From positions 1 to 7,919 of the forward strand of contig JAGVKY010000053.1 in NCBI GenBank assembly GCA_020050175.1: a stretch of DNA of 7,919 bases, written 5' to 3'. The DNA is from Parachlamydiales bacterium. GTDB taxonomy: Bacteria > Chlamydiota > Chlamydiia > Chlamydiales > JAJFMK01. The notes under the pieces are model-generated. The model was not told where the DNA came from and ran no database searches. It saw only the letters and a program-made list of their open reading frames with translations. Shown piece after piece: positions 1-6,360 of the stretch (its first letter is position 1; every line of letters starts with the position of its first letter). The translations under genes and the position numbers were made by a program.

Positions 1-75
1 CCTGCTGAGGTTGCCTCAACTTTTTATTTCCCTCAACATACTTCCGCTCTTTTCTCTGCCTTCACAACTGCCTAG
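1..75 (+). CDS. Possible C-terminal tail of an upstream gene (partial)
   Basis: Frame 1 is open from the window edge for 24 codons and ends at TAG 73-75. It reads PAEVASTFYFPQHTSALFSA and then FTTA. The stop overlaps the AGAGG ribosome-binding site of the next gene, which is typical of a packed operon. Frame 2 is also open here, up to a TAA at 122-124, so frame 1 is not the only candidate. The family cannot be named from 24 residues. If no gene ends here, this stretch is simply a leader upstream of position 84, in which I see no convincing promoter. Confidence 0.3.
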   Translation, partial: PAEVASTFYFPQHTSALFSAFTTA

Positions 76-83
76 AGGGACTT

Positions 84-1019
84 ATGCAACAACGCCATTC
101 TTCGGATGGATGCAGGTGGTCTAAAGTTGAAAATATTTGTCTCTTCTTAAAAATCATCTTTTATGAAAGAGGTGTGGTAAGAGAACCTTTAAACCTTAAT
201 CTTTACGGAGAATTGCAAGGGCTTTTTGAACTCATGGGAGCACCCTTTCTGGAGTACAATTTTCCCAATCTCTACCTCTTTCGTCACAAGTATCGCTATT
301 CGTATGACAGGGAGAATAAGATTGTGAGAGGGGTGGCTCAAGATGGAATGCCTTATTTCATTCCATTAGTTTACCCCATTGATATTGAGGCTGTTACTAA
401 ACTTTTAACAGAAGAAGGTGGCGTTCTATTTCCTTTGCCTGACGAGTGGATAGGAGCTTTCCCAGAAGATAAATTTATAAAAAGTTTTTTGGAGGAGGAG
501 TGTGATTATTTTTTCCGAAGAGAAAGTTTATCTGATCTGGCTGGCCGAAAAAGAGCTACAAGAAGAAATCTTCTTTATCGTTTCGAAAATGATCACCCTT
601 TTTTAGAAGTTGTTTCTCTTGAAGAGGCTGATCTTCCGATGGCTCAATCTCTCTTAGAAAAATGGGCAACGACGCATCAAGGAAACGATAAAAAAAGCTG
701 TCAGGAAGCTCTCTCCTTGATGGAGGAGCTAGATCTAGAGGGGCTTTTAATTTCAGAGGGAAAAGAACCCCTCGCGTTTGCCATTTTTTCCCCTTTAAAT
801 GACGATACTCTTCTTCTTCATTTTGCGAAGTCGCTCCCTCGCTACAAAGGGGGTCATGTCTTTTTGATCCAAAGGGTGGCCAAAGCCACCTCATATGCAT
901 GGATCGATATAGAACAAGATCTTGGGATTAAAGGATTAAAGCAAGAAAAGCATGCCTTTGGTCCCGATCTCATCAAGCGTAAGTGGCGGATAAGGTTAAA
1001 ACGTATAAAGAAATCCTAG
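84..1019 (+). CDS. DUF2156 / phosphatidylglycerol lysyltransferase C-terminal-like (GNAT-fold) protein
   Basis: A 311-residue soluble protein that I recognise as the stand-alone DUF2156 type, related to the catalytic domain of MprF-like aminoacyl-phosphatidylglycerol synthases. Family hallmarks in order are: an N-terminal part with 'EYNFPNLYLFRHKYRYSY' (57-74); the linker 'DYFFRRESLSDLAGRK' followed by a basic 'RATRRNLLYRF' (141-167); an acceptor-side helix with 'LLEKWATTHQGN' (190-201); and the C-terminal 'EQDLGIKGLKQEKHAF' (277-292), equivalent to the family's E-D-L-G-I-x-G-L-R motif. No transmembrane flippase domain is present, so the MprF activity itself should not be assumed; the substrate is unknown. 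ATG 84 has AGAGG at 74-78 with 5-nt spacing. However, family similarity starts only near residue 36, so a later start such as GTG 174 (residue 31) is possible. It precedes two small genes on the same strand, with a 20-nt gap to the next one. Family assignment is firm; biochemical role is not. Confidence 0.82.
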   Translation: MQQRHSSDGCRWSKVENICLFLKIIFYERGVVREPLNLNLYGELQGLFELMGAPFLEYNFPNLYLFRHKYRYSYDRENKIVRGVAQDGMPYFIPLVYPIDIEAVTKLLTEEGGVLFPLPDEWIGAFPEDKFIKSFLEEECDYFFRRESLSDLAGRKRATRRNLLYRFENDHPFLEVVSLEEADLPMAQSLLEKWATTHQGNDKKSCQEALSLMEELDLEGLLISEGKEPLAFAIFSPLNDDTLLLHFAKSLPRYKGGHVFLIQRVAKATSYAWIDIEQDLGIKGLKQEKHAFGPDLIKRKWRIRLKRIKKS

Positions 1020-1039
1020 CTTAAGTTAGAAAAAAGAGT

Positions 1040-1219
1040 ATGGTGATAGATCTCATTCTTTCTCTGATCATTGCATTCTCCACATTTTTTTTATTTGCTG
1101 GAGAAACAACAGTTTTTGAAAGAATCGTTTATTCTGCCATTATTTTTTTCTGTGTATTTGGATTTTTAGAAGTGTTCCGTTACTCCTGGAAGTGGTTTAA
1201 GGGGATTTTTAAAAAATAA
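1040..1219 (+). CDS. Small two-helix membrane protein, unknown function
   Basis: A 59-codon reading frame from ATG 1040 to TAA 1217-1219, filling the space between two co-directional genes. It starts MVIDLILSLIIAFSTFFLFA and ends with the basic stretch 'WKWFKGIFKK'. Two hydrophobic segments (about 4-20 and 29-44) flank a short polar turn 'GETTVFER', predicting a helical hairpin in the inner membrane with a positively charged C-terminus on the cytoplasmic side. AGAG at 1035-1038 sits too close to ATG 1040 but fits GTG 1043 (codon 2) better, so the start may be one codon later. The gap to the gene before is 20 nt and to the gene after 10 nt, and its stop overlaps the next gene's ribosome-binding site. 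This placement is the main support that it is real. I do not recognise a family. Confidence 0.6.
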   Translation: MVIDLILSLIIAFSTFFLFAGETTVFERIVYSAIIFFCVFGFLEVFRYSWKWFKGIFKK

Positions 1220-1229
1220 GGATAGAACC

Positions 1230-1628
1230 ATGTTGAAAACACTTATCTCTATTGCGCTTGCTACTACTTCGATGGGGCAAACCGGCACGACTGTCACACC
1301 TCAAGAGTGGACCCAAGCAGAGCAAGATCGTTTTTTTGCACAGCTGAAACAGGGAATTCAGAAGTCAGAGGAAAAATATCAACAGGTGTGGAAAAACTTT
1401 GCACAGAATAACCAAACGTTTAATCCAGCTGAGCCTTTAGCCGCCCAGGCTTATGAGACAACTGTCGAGGTTAAATCGACTCTCTTTTCCAACTTTTCCA
1501 CTTCAGATAGTGTCAAAGATCCTAGGGTGAGAGACATTCTCCTCAAAATCTTTAATAAGGATCTCGTGACAATGACCGACTTGGTCGAACTTCAAGACAT
1601 GGTCGGCAAAGTCAATCGCGGCAAATAG
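1230..1628 (+). CDS. Small exported-looking helical protein, unknown function
   Basis: A 132-residue protein with a strong ribosome-binding site, AAGGA at 1218-1222, 7 nt before ATG. The N-terminus MLKTLISIALATTSMG looks like a short signal peptide: one Lys, a hydrophobic core at about 4-11 and small residues around 12-17. A cleavage near residues 16-17 is plausible but not certain. The mature part is polar and Gln/Glu/Lys-rich. A predicted helix covers about 24-62 ('EWTQAEQDRFFAQLKQGIQK' begins it), followed by a Pro-containing turn and a second helical region to the end. There are no cysteines, no lipobox and no recognisable catalytic motif. It is probably the last gene of the + strand group. 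Its TAG directly abuts the stop of the convergent gene on the other strand, with no visible terminator between. Function unknown; periplasmic or secreted location is inferred from the N-terminus alone. Confidence 0.78.
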   Translation: MLKTLISIALATTSMGQTGTTVTPQEWTQAEQDRFFAQLKQGIQKSEEKYQQVWKNFAQNNQTFNPAEPLAAQAYETTVEVKSTLFSNFSTSDSVKDPRVRDILLKIFNKDLVTMTDLVELQDMVGKVNRGK

Positions 1629-2951
1629 TTAATTAGAAGATACTAAGTTTCTTGCCAAAATTGTGAGGTTGGCGAAAAAGTGGATGATGGCCGAGCCCAG
1701 TTGGATGAGTTTTTTGGGGATCGTCAGCATAAAGAGGCCGATGTGATAACTGATCGCTACGACGATCTTGATGAGCTTAAGAAGCATTCTAAAGAGTTTT
1801 CGTAAGAATCTCTCGAGGTAAGAGCCGATGGTAGCCACACCTCTTACGACTCTTTCTGCCACAAAAGCGAAGGCCTTCTGGCCACTGCCTAAAAGTTGTT
1901 TGCCAAGTTTAAGGCCGGCATTTGCGAACCCTTTCCCCACACCTTTGACCCGTTTAAAAGGCTGTGCTAATCGGTTAAAGCCAAGTGCTAAAGAGGCGGT
2001 GGGAACCGCTTGCCAGACGGTCACAGCTACCTGGATGGTTGCTGCTTGAACAACATTTTTGAAGCCTTCTAGCGGAGGAAGGACTTTTTCAATTTGTTTA
2101 GTAAAGACCTCTCTTATTTTATCAGAAATCTCTTCTGCTTTACGTGAGATCGCTTCTTGATAAGGTTTGCTGAGTTCTACAAGTTTATTGAAGGTCTTTC
2201 TGACAGGTTCACTTAATTCGCGAGCTTTATCCATGACTTTCGTCATGTATTTTTCCATTTGCTTTTTGACCGACTCAATAGGGGGGGTCAAGAAGGCAAC
2301 GATCCTTTCTCCCTCCTTTTCAAGGCGGGTAAAGATGTTTTGGATGATCGTTTCGGTCCGTTCCCAAGCCTTTTGGAGCGGCATCGAGATCTTTGTTTCA
2401 AAAAGGTTAGAAATGTATTCCCAAGCTTTTTCAATAGGTTGGGCGATCGTTTGCGCTGTCACTGTTATCCATTGTGTCACTCCCTGCTCAACCTTGGCAT
2501 AGGTATTGGAGACTGCTTGGGCCATTTTCGCCATCATTTGTAGAGGCGGCATTACCACAGTTTGGAAAAGATTGACAACCCGATTGTAGGTTTTTTCGAC
2601 CCCTTTGGTCACCGAATAGAGAGCTTGAGTGACTTTTTCCAGGGTAGTGACTTTTTGAGTATGTGCCAGTAACGCAGGTTTTTCTTTCCCAGTTTTCTCT
2701 CCTGCTGCAGGCAAATCCCATTTAGGCATCCAACTATGCAGCAAAAGCATCAATCCCTTCATGACTGATTCTCTTTCCTCAGTCTTGGAAAGATACTGCA
2801 TGCAGATGACATCTTCTACCCTCGTGGTGGCAGTCATATAGTTTCTGCTCAAAGGAGAATCAAATTTATTATTGATCGGGCTAGGACGCAAGGGAGGTGG
2901 AAGCGGTGGTGCGCCTCCCATGGGATTGTTATAGACCGAGAACTTTTCCAT
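1629..2951 (-). CDS. Proline-capped helical-repeat protein with hydrophobic basic C-terminus, unknown function
   Basis: A 440-residue protein whose family I do not recognise. Residues 1-36 form a disordered, proline-rich leader ('MGGAPPLPPPLRPSPINN' at 11-28) with no signal peptide. Residues 37-80 hold a short helical segment containing 'TRVEDVICMQYLSK'. From about 100 to 315 the chain is almost wholly amphipathic helix, punctuated by a repeated motif P-[LIVY]-[EQR]-x at residues 136, 172, 191, 224, 249, 263 and 293. The C-terminal part (about 325-440) is basic and increasingly hydrophobic. Segments around 385-410 and 413-428 could insert in or lie along a membrane. The architecture resembles helix-repeat membrane-interacting or secreted proteins of intracellular bacteria, but that is inference. 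ATG 2951 has no good Shine-Dalgarno; Met11 is an alternative start. It lies downstream of, and in the same direction as, the rnr-DUF502 operon across a 110-nt gap, so it likely has its own promoter. Confidence 0.82.
   Translation of the reverse strand: MEKFSVYNNPMGGAPPLPPPLRPSPINNKFDSPLSRNYMTATTRVEDVICMQYLSKTEERESVMKGLMLLLHSWMPKWDLPAAGEKTGKEKPALLAHTQKVTTLEKVTQALYSVTKGVEKTYNRVVNLFQTVVMPPLQMMAKMAQAVSNTYAKVEQGVTQWITVTAQTIAQPIEKAWEYISNLFETKISMPLQKAWERTETIIQNIFTRLEKEGERIVAFLTPPIESVKKQMEKYMTKVMDKARELSEPVRKTFNKLVELSKPYQEAISRKAEEISDKIREVFTKQIEKVLPPLEGFKNVVQAATIQVAVTVWQAVPTASLALGFNRLAQPFKRVKGVGKGFANAGLKLGKQLLGSGQKAFAFVAERVVRGVATIGSYLERFLRKLFRMLLKLIKIVVAISYHIGLFMLTIPKKLIQLGSAIIHFFANLTILARNLVSSN
2049..2546 (-). 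repeat. Seven degenerate proline-initiated helix repeats in the 440-residue protein
   Basis: Within residues 136-301 the motif recurs as PLQMMAKM (136), PIEKAWEY (172), PLQKAWER (191), PIESVKKQ (224), PVRKTFNK (249), PYQEAISR (263) and PLEGFKNV (293). Spacing is irregular (36, 19, 33, 25, 14 and 30 residues), so these are degenerate helical units rather than a strict tandem repeat. The closest pair (172 and 191) also matches at DNA level: TTCCCAAGC occurs on the + strand at 2361-2369 and again at 2418-2426, an offset of 57 nt, or 19 codons. That pair looks like a small internal duplication. Confidence 0.5.
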
Positions 2952-2972
2952 AGAACACCAGTATATCAGATC

Positions 2973-3028
2973 ATTATAAATTCAATTTGAAGAATTTATT
3001 TGATAACGCTTTTGCAGAAATGGGTCAA
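2973..3028 (-). promoter_or_regulatory. Candidate promoter region of the 440-residue protein gene
   Basis: This 110-nt gap (2952-3061) separates the second DUF502 gene from the repeat-protein gene and is AT-rich. On the - strand TTGACC (3028-3023), a 17-nt spacer and TATCAA (3005-3000) form one sigma-70-like candidate. A perfect TATAAT lies closer to the gene (2978-2973), about 22 nt before ATG 2951, but without a good -35 at the right distance. Either could be used. No strong intrinsic terminator for the upstream operon is visible in the gap. Confidence 0.35.
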
Positions 3029-3061
3029 CTATAAGTTTATGAGATTCGAGTCATAGGTTTT

Positions 3062-3667
3062 TCAGCCTAAAGGAGTTGTTCCGATTGAGATGGTCCATTT
3101 GAGGGCTTTATCGACGGAGACGGAGGAAAGGTGGACCTCTTTCTCGTCGACGAAGAGGAGAAAGCCTTGGAGGGGATTAGGTGTGCCGGGAAAGAGGATG
3201 GGTAGGTGGTGTTCGGTGCTGATATCACGTCTTGGAAGGAGACCGATGGCGTAGGCATTGGTGTCGCCGAAGGGGAAAGTGATCACCTCCGAAAAACCTC
3301 TTTTTTCTTCGCGGAGGAGGGTACTGACAACTTCATAAGAGCTGTGATAGATCTTCCGGACAACGGGGATTCGGAGTAAAAGCTGATGGATAGACTCCCA
3401 TATTTTACTCAAAATCCAGAGTCTTCCCAGGTAGCCAGTCAACATGATCAAACTGATCGAAATGGCGAAGGCTATAAGATCAGAAGTAAAGGAGATTAGA
3501 GGGAGGTTGGGGAATAACGCTTGGATCAGGCTGTCCAGCGGGGAGGCGAAAAAGTTAAAGATGAACTGAATGATGATGAAGCAAAGGACCAGAGGGAATA
3601 AGAGGATAAAGCCATCGAAAAGATAGGTTTTCCAAGAGGCGCTACTTTTCCTTGGGCAACTCTTCAT
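3062..3667 (-). CDS. DUF502 family inner-membrane protein (second paralogue)
   Basis: A 201-residue protein of the DUF502 family (bacterial relatives of plant LIKE-COV proteins). After a short basic N-terminus, hydrophobic segments at about 17-41 and 62-88 are the two expected membrane helices. Family motifs follow: 'RIPVVRKIY' at 99-107 (family form N-R-I-P-L-V-x-x-I-Y), 'PGTPNPLQGFL' at 160-170, and 'SVDKALKWTISIGT' at 184-197. The soluble domain is probably cytoplasmic. Molecular function is unknown for the family. The gene starts 12 nt after the upstream DUF502 gene's stop, with a weak AGG 8 nt before ATG, so it is very likely co-transcribed with it and with rnr. It is shorter than its neighbour, lacking the polar stretch between the two helices and the C-terminal tail. 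Confidence 0.87.
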   Translation of the reverse strand: MKSCPRKSSASWKTYLFDGFILLFPLVLCFIIIQFIFNFFASPLDSLIQALFPNLPLISFTSDLIAFAISISLIMLTGYLGRLWILSKIWESIHQLLLRIPVVRKIYHSSYEVVSTLLREEKRGFSEVITFPFGDTNAYAIGLLPRRDISTEHHLPILFPGTPNPLQGFLLFVDEKEVHLSSVSVDKALKWTISIGTTPLG

Positions 3668-3679
3668 GAGGATAACCTA

Positions 3680-4384
3680 TCACTCCGGTTTTTTGTCGTC
3701 AGGCTGGGCCATCGGTCGGATAGGGGAGAAAATCACCCCGCATGAGATCACAAATTTAAGAGCGTCTTCAATGGCCATGTCCAGATAGATCAGATCTTTC
3801 TTTTCGTAGAGGAGGAGAAACCCAGAAGTTGGATTAGGTGTAGTAGGGATAAAAACCGAGACCCTTTCTCCTAAAAGCTCCTTGTCATGCGTAGTCACCT
3901 CTTCTTTTGTGATGAGCCCTAAAGCCAAGGTTCCTTTTGAAGGGTAGGGGGCGAGGACAACTTGCTTAAAGCTTTTTGTCTGCGAGGTAAAAATCGTTTG
4001 GATCACATCTTGGCACGTTTTATAGATCGTACCGATCAGAGGAATCCGGTTAACAAGCGCCTCCCCCATTTTGAGAAGCCAATTAAAGAAGAAATAGCGG
4101 GCAACAGCTCCCAAAAAGAGGGTGATAGCAAAAAGGAGTAGCAAGATCAAAAACTTGCTCGTCCAGTAGACCAGTTGCCCCTCAGAAATAAACCAGAGGC
4201 CCCCTTCAAAAATTCCTATCGAATGGAGAAAACTTGTCATCATCCCTTCAAAAGGATGAGTGAGAAGGTTAAAGAGGAAACTGACGATAATGACCGTCAG
4301 CGCAATCGGCAAAAGGAGAACAAGACCTGTTAAAAAGTAATTTCTAAAGTGGTGGGTCTTCGTGCGAATGGCTTCAGGGTTCAT
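3680..4384 (-). CDS. DUF502 family inner-membrane protein (first paralogue)
   Basis: A 234-residue DUF502 protein starting at ATG 4384-4382. The reading frame is open further upstream to an ATG at 4444, but that would add 20 highly charged residues (ending KEKEKKKK) read out of frame over the RNase R tail. The inner ATG makes an ATGA overlap with the rnr stop and is preceded by a purine-rich GAAGAAGAAG tract that can serve as ribosome-binding site. Membrane helices are at about 17-41 and 74-98. Motifs are 'NRIPLIGTIY' (112-121), 'PTTPNPTSGFL' (180-190) and 'AIEDALKFVISCGV' (204-217), with a polar tail ending 'PDDKKPE'. The same motif order appears in the next gene, so the two are tandem paralogues that may act together, for example as a hetero-oligomer; that is inference. 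The family has no established biochemical role. Confidence 0.88.
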   Translation of the reverse strand: MNPEAIRTKTHHFRNYFLTGLVLLLPIALTVIIVSFLFNLLTHPFEGMMTSFLHSIGIFEGGLWFISEGQLVYWTSKFLILLLLFAITLFLGAVARYFFFNWLLKMGEALVNRIPLIGTIYKTCQDVIQTIFTSQTKSFKQVVLAPYPSKGTLALGLITKEEVTTHDKELLGERVSVFIPTTPNPTSGFLLLYEKKDLIYLDMAIEDALKFVISCGVIFSPIRPMAQPDDKKPE

Positions 4385-6345
4385 CTTCTTCTTCTTTTCT
4401 TTTTCTTTTCCCCGGAACGGGGGGTGTCTGTGATCAGATACCACTTTGCTTCTAGAAAAATCAAATCTATTTCTTGAAGGGCTACAGCGATTTCTCTTCC
4501 CACAAAGTAACTTTCTTTAGTGCGTCTCCCTTCCAGGCTTCGCTTTTTCTCATCGTAGAAATAATAGTCATCTCCGAGATCTTCAAAGCCAAAGAAGCCC
4601 TCTAAACCCATTTCGACCACTTCAAAAGCAAAACCAAAAGGTTTTACGCGGGAAACATAGGCAACAAATTCCTTTTTTGGTGGGGCAATATTTAAGAGCC
4701 GAAGTTTTTTGAGGAGTTTGACACTTTGCTCCGCCTTAGCTGACACTCTCTCTTGGGTAGAGGCCATATCAGCCACTCGATCAACCTCTTCCAAATCACC
4801 CTCTCCTCCAAATAAAAGACGATGAACGACTAGGTCAGGATAACGACGAATCGGACTTGTAAAATGGCAATAGTGCTCGAGAGCTAGACCATGGTGCCCA
4901 ATATTAGCAGACGAATAGACCGCTAACTTCATGGAGCGGATATAACTCCCCACCACGAAAGAAGCAAAAGGGGTACTAGCCGCTTGATTGATCACTTCTT
5001 GGATTTCTTGAGGCGTTGGTTGATCAGGGATGTTGAGCTCAAAAGAGCGGACAAGCCGGACAAACTCCTCAATATCTTCCATATCGGGACTTTCGTGGAT
5101 CCGGTAGGTGAGGGGTTTGCCAAGTTCTGCAATATGTGTGGCAACCACTTCATTCGCCTTCAGCATGAACTCTTCAACAAGCTGGTGAGTGATATCATAT
5201 TCTTCCCACTCAACACCAAGGGGGACGCCATTTTCATCTACTTTGACAAAAAGGTCAGGCAAAGAGAGTTCAATACTGCCTCTCCCTTTCCGGATTGCTT
5301 TTAAAAGCAGAGCAAGTTCCCGCATATCCTGAAGCATATCGTAGAAAGGGCTCTTCTTTTTACCGTCGAGGACTTTTCTGGCTTCTTTGTAGGTAAAGCG
5401 GTGGTCACTTTTGATGACCGAACGGGAAACTCTATATCTTATCAATTCTCCTTCTGGAGAAAATTCCATATGAATCGTTGCAGCTAAGCGGTTGACATTA
5501 GGTTTTAAGCTGCAAAGTTCGTTAGAAAGAACCTCTGGCAGCATCGGGATGCAGGTGCCAGGAAAGTAGGTTGAATTTGACCGGCGCCTAGCCTCTTCAT
5601 CGACAGCTGTGCCAGGGCGTACATAGTGGGAGACATCAGCGACATGGACAGCCAGGTAAAAAGTGCCATCTTTTCTTTTTTCGATCGAAAGGGCGTCGTC
5701 AAAGTCTTTGGCAGTGTCTGGGTCGATGGTGATCGTGGGGAGTTTGGTGAGATCTTCCCGCCCCTTCTTTTCGGAAGGTTTGATCTTGTTGCCTAGATTT
5801 TTGAGGGAATCGAGGACTACTTCAGGAAAATCCCGTGAAAGAGAATATTCTTCGACCGCCGCTTTGATATCATCTGCAGGGCTTTCGATCGTTCCAATCA
5901 CATTTTTTAGTCGACCGGCTGTGACCCCGCCCCGTTCGCCCCAGGAAAGAATCTCGATTACAACGCGATCTCCGACCTTTGCTTCGCCCTCTTCTAAGGC
6001 GACTCGACTATCACTCCCAAGGATTGGGACATAGACCAAAGGTCTTCCCTCTTTATCGATCTGATGGACAGTTCCTGCAAGGTGAGTTCTTCCCCGTTCC
6101 AAAACGGATAAAACTTTTCCTTCTTTCCCTTTCGGAGAAATTTCGGGCTTTACAGCCACTTCGACTCGGTCCCCATCGACTGCATGCAAGGTAAGATGCT
6201 TGGGAATAAAAATTTCTTCTTTGGGCCCTCTTTTCCCTTCTGGGAGGAGAAAACCAAACCCTCGTGGGTGAAGACGGATGATTCCTTGAACGAGTTCAGG
6301 TTTGGGAATACGTGGTGGTTCGACCTTTTTCTTCTGCTTTGCCAT
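4381..6345 (-). CDS. rnr: Ribonuclease R (3'-5' exoribonuclease, RNB family)
   Basis: A processive, magnesium-dependent 3'-5' exoribonuclease that degrades structured RNA and takes part in mRNA decay, rRNA quality control and often trans-translation. Start is ATG 6345 (MAKQKKK), giving 654 residues; an upstream ATG at 6384 would overlap the leuS start codon and add 13 unlike residues. Layout: basic N-terminus; first cold-shock/OB domain (about 19-68, 'RGFGFLLPEG'); second OB domain (about 87-145); RNB catalytic domain (about 200-510); S1 domain (about 558-638); basic tail ending KKKKRRRR. Catalytic acidic residues sit in 'IDPDTAKDFDDA', with D208, D214, D216 and D217 matching the E. coli D272/D278/D280/D281 set. 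The RNA-binding 'SPIRRYPDLVVHR' is at 497-509. It is about 160 residues shorter than the E. coli enzyme (813), mainly from loss of the N-terminal helix-turn-helix and a short C-terminal tail. First gene of an operon with two DUF502 genes. Confidence 0.96.
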   Translation of the reverse strand: MAKQKKKVEPPRIPKPELVQGIIRLHPRGFGFLLPEGKRGPKEEIFIPKHLTLHAVDGDRVEVAVKPEISPKGKEGKVLSVLERGRTHLAGTVHQIDKEGRPLVYVPILGSDSRVALEEGEAKVGDRVVIEILSWGERGGVTAGRLKNVIGTIESPADDIKAAVEEYSLSRDFPEVVLDSLKNLGNKIKPSEKKGREDLTKLPTITIDPDTAKDFDDALSIEKRKDGTFYLAVHVADVSHYVRPGTAVDEEARRRSNSTYFPGTCIPMLPEVLSNELCSLKPNVNRLAATIHMEFSPEGELIRYRVSRSVIKSDHRFTYKEARKVLDGKKKSPFYDMLQDMRELALLLKAIRKGRGSIELSLPDLFVKVDENGVPLGVEWEEYDITHQLVEEFMLKANEVVATHIAELGKPLTYRIHESPDMEDIEEFVRLVRSFELNIPDQPTPQEIQEVINQAASTPFASFVVGSYIRSMKLAVYSSANIGHHGLALEHYCHFTSPIRRYPDLVVHRLLFGGEGDLEEVDRVADMASTQERVSAKAEQSVKLLKKLRLLNIAPPKKEFVAYVSRVKPFGFAFEVVEMGLEGFFGFEDLGDDYYFYDEKKRSLEGRRTKESYFVGREIAVALQEIDLIFLEAKWYLITDTPRSGEKKKKRRRR

Positions 6346-6348
6346 AAT
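6320..6348 (+). promoter_or_regulatory. Candidate promoter for leuS, inside the 5' end of rnr
   Basis: TCGACC (6320-6325, 4 of 6 to TTGACA), a 17-nt spacer and CATAAT (6343-6348, 5 of 6 to TATAAT) precede leuS. The predicted start near 6355 leaves a leader of about 28 nt ending in ACAGG shortly before ATG 6383. TATAAG at 6358-6363 is another possible -10 but has no -35 at a normal distance. If right, this promoter faces the rnr promoter and the two overlap across the same 37-bp gap. Confidence 0.35.
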
Positions 6349-6360
6349 TGCCCCAATTAT
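6344..6360. repeat. Inverted repeat covering the rnr start codon (possible operator)
   Basis: ATAATTG (6344-6350), CCC spacer (6351-6353) and CAATTAT (6354-6360) form a perfect 7-bp dyad. It overlaps the rnr start codon and the -10 elements proposed for both divergent genes. Its 17-bp size and position would suit a dimeric DNA-binding regulator. It is AT-rich, so chance symmetry is possible. Confidence 0.45.

Noticed and set aside
6..28. TGAGG-TTG-CCTCA hairpin followed by ACTTTTTATTT, like a Rho-independent terminator.
   Set aside because: The stem is only 5 bp, and it would lie inside the open frame that ends at 73-75. Without sequence to the left I cannot tell whether a gene ends before it.
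1655..1676. GCCAA...TTGGC inverted repeat near the convergent stops, considered as a terminator.
   Set aside because: It lies within the coding end of the repeat-protein gene, with a long loop and no T-run on either strand.
2167..2543. Two overlapping + strand frames of 111 and 94 codons opposite the repeat-protein gene.
   Set aside because: The - strand frame is long, has coherent helical periodicity and covers the whole interval. The + strand frames lack ribosome-binding sites and look like shadows.
3033..3061. TATGA...TCATA hairpin between the second DUF502 gene and the repeat-protein gene, considered as an operon terminator.
   Set aside because: The stem is 5 AT-rich pairs with an 8-nt loop, and the T-run lies on the + strand side, the wrong side for the - strand operon.
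4385..4444. Longer start (ATG 4444) for the first DUF502 protein.
   Set aside because: It adds 20 charged residues (ending KEKEKKKK) from overlap with rnr, unlike the family N-terminus. The ATG at 4384 gives a standard ATGA overlap and a good purine-rich site.
5663..6034. Open frame of 123 codons on the + strand opposite rnr.
   Set aside because: It is a shadow of the strongly conserved RNase R coding region, rich in Ser/Arg/Pro as antisense frames typically are, with no motif.
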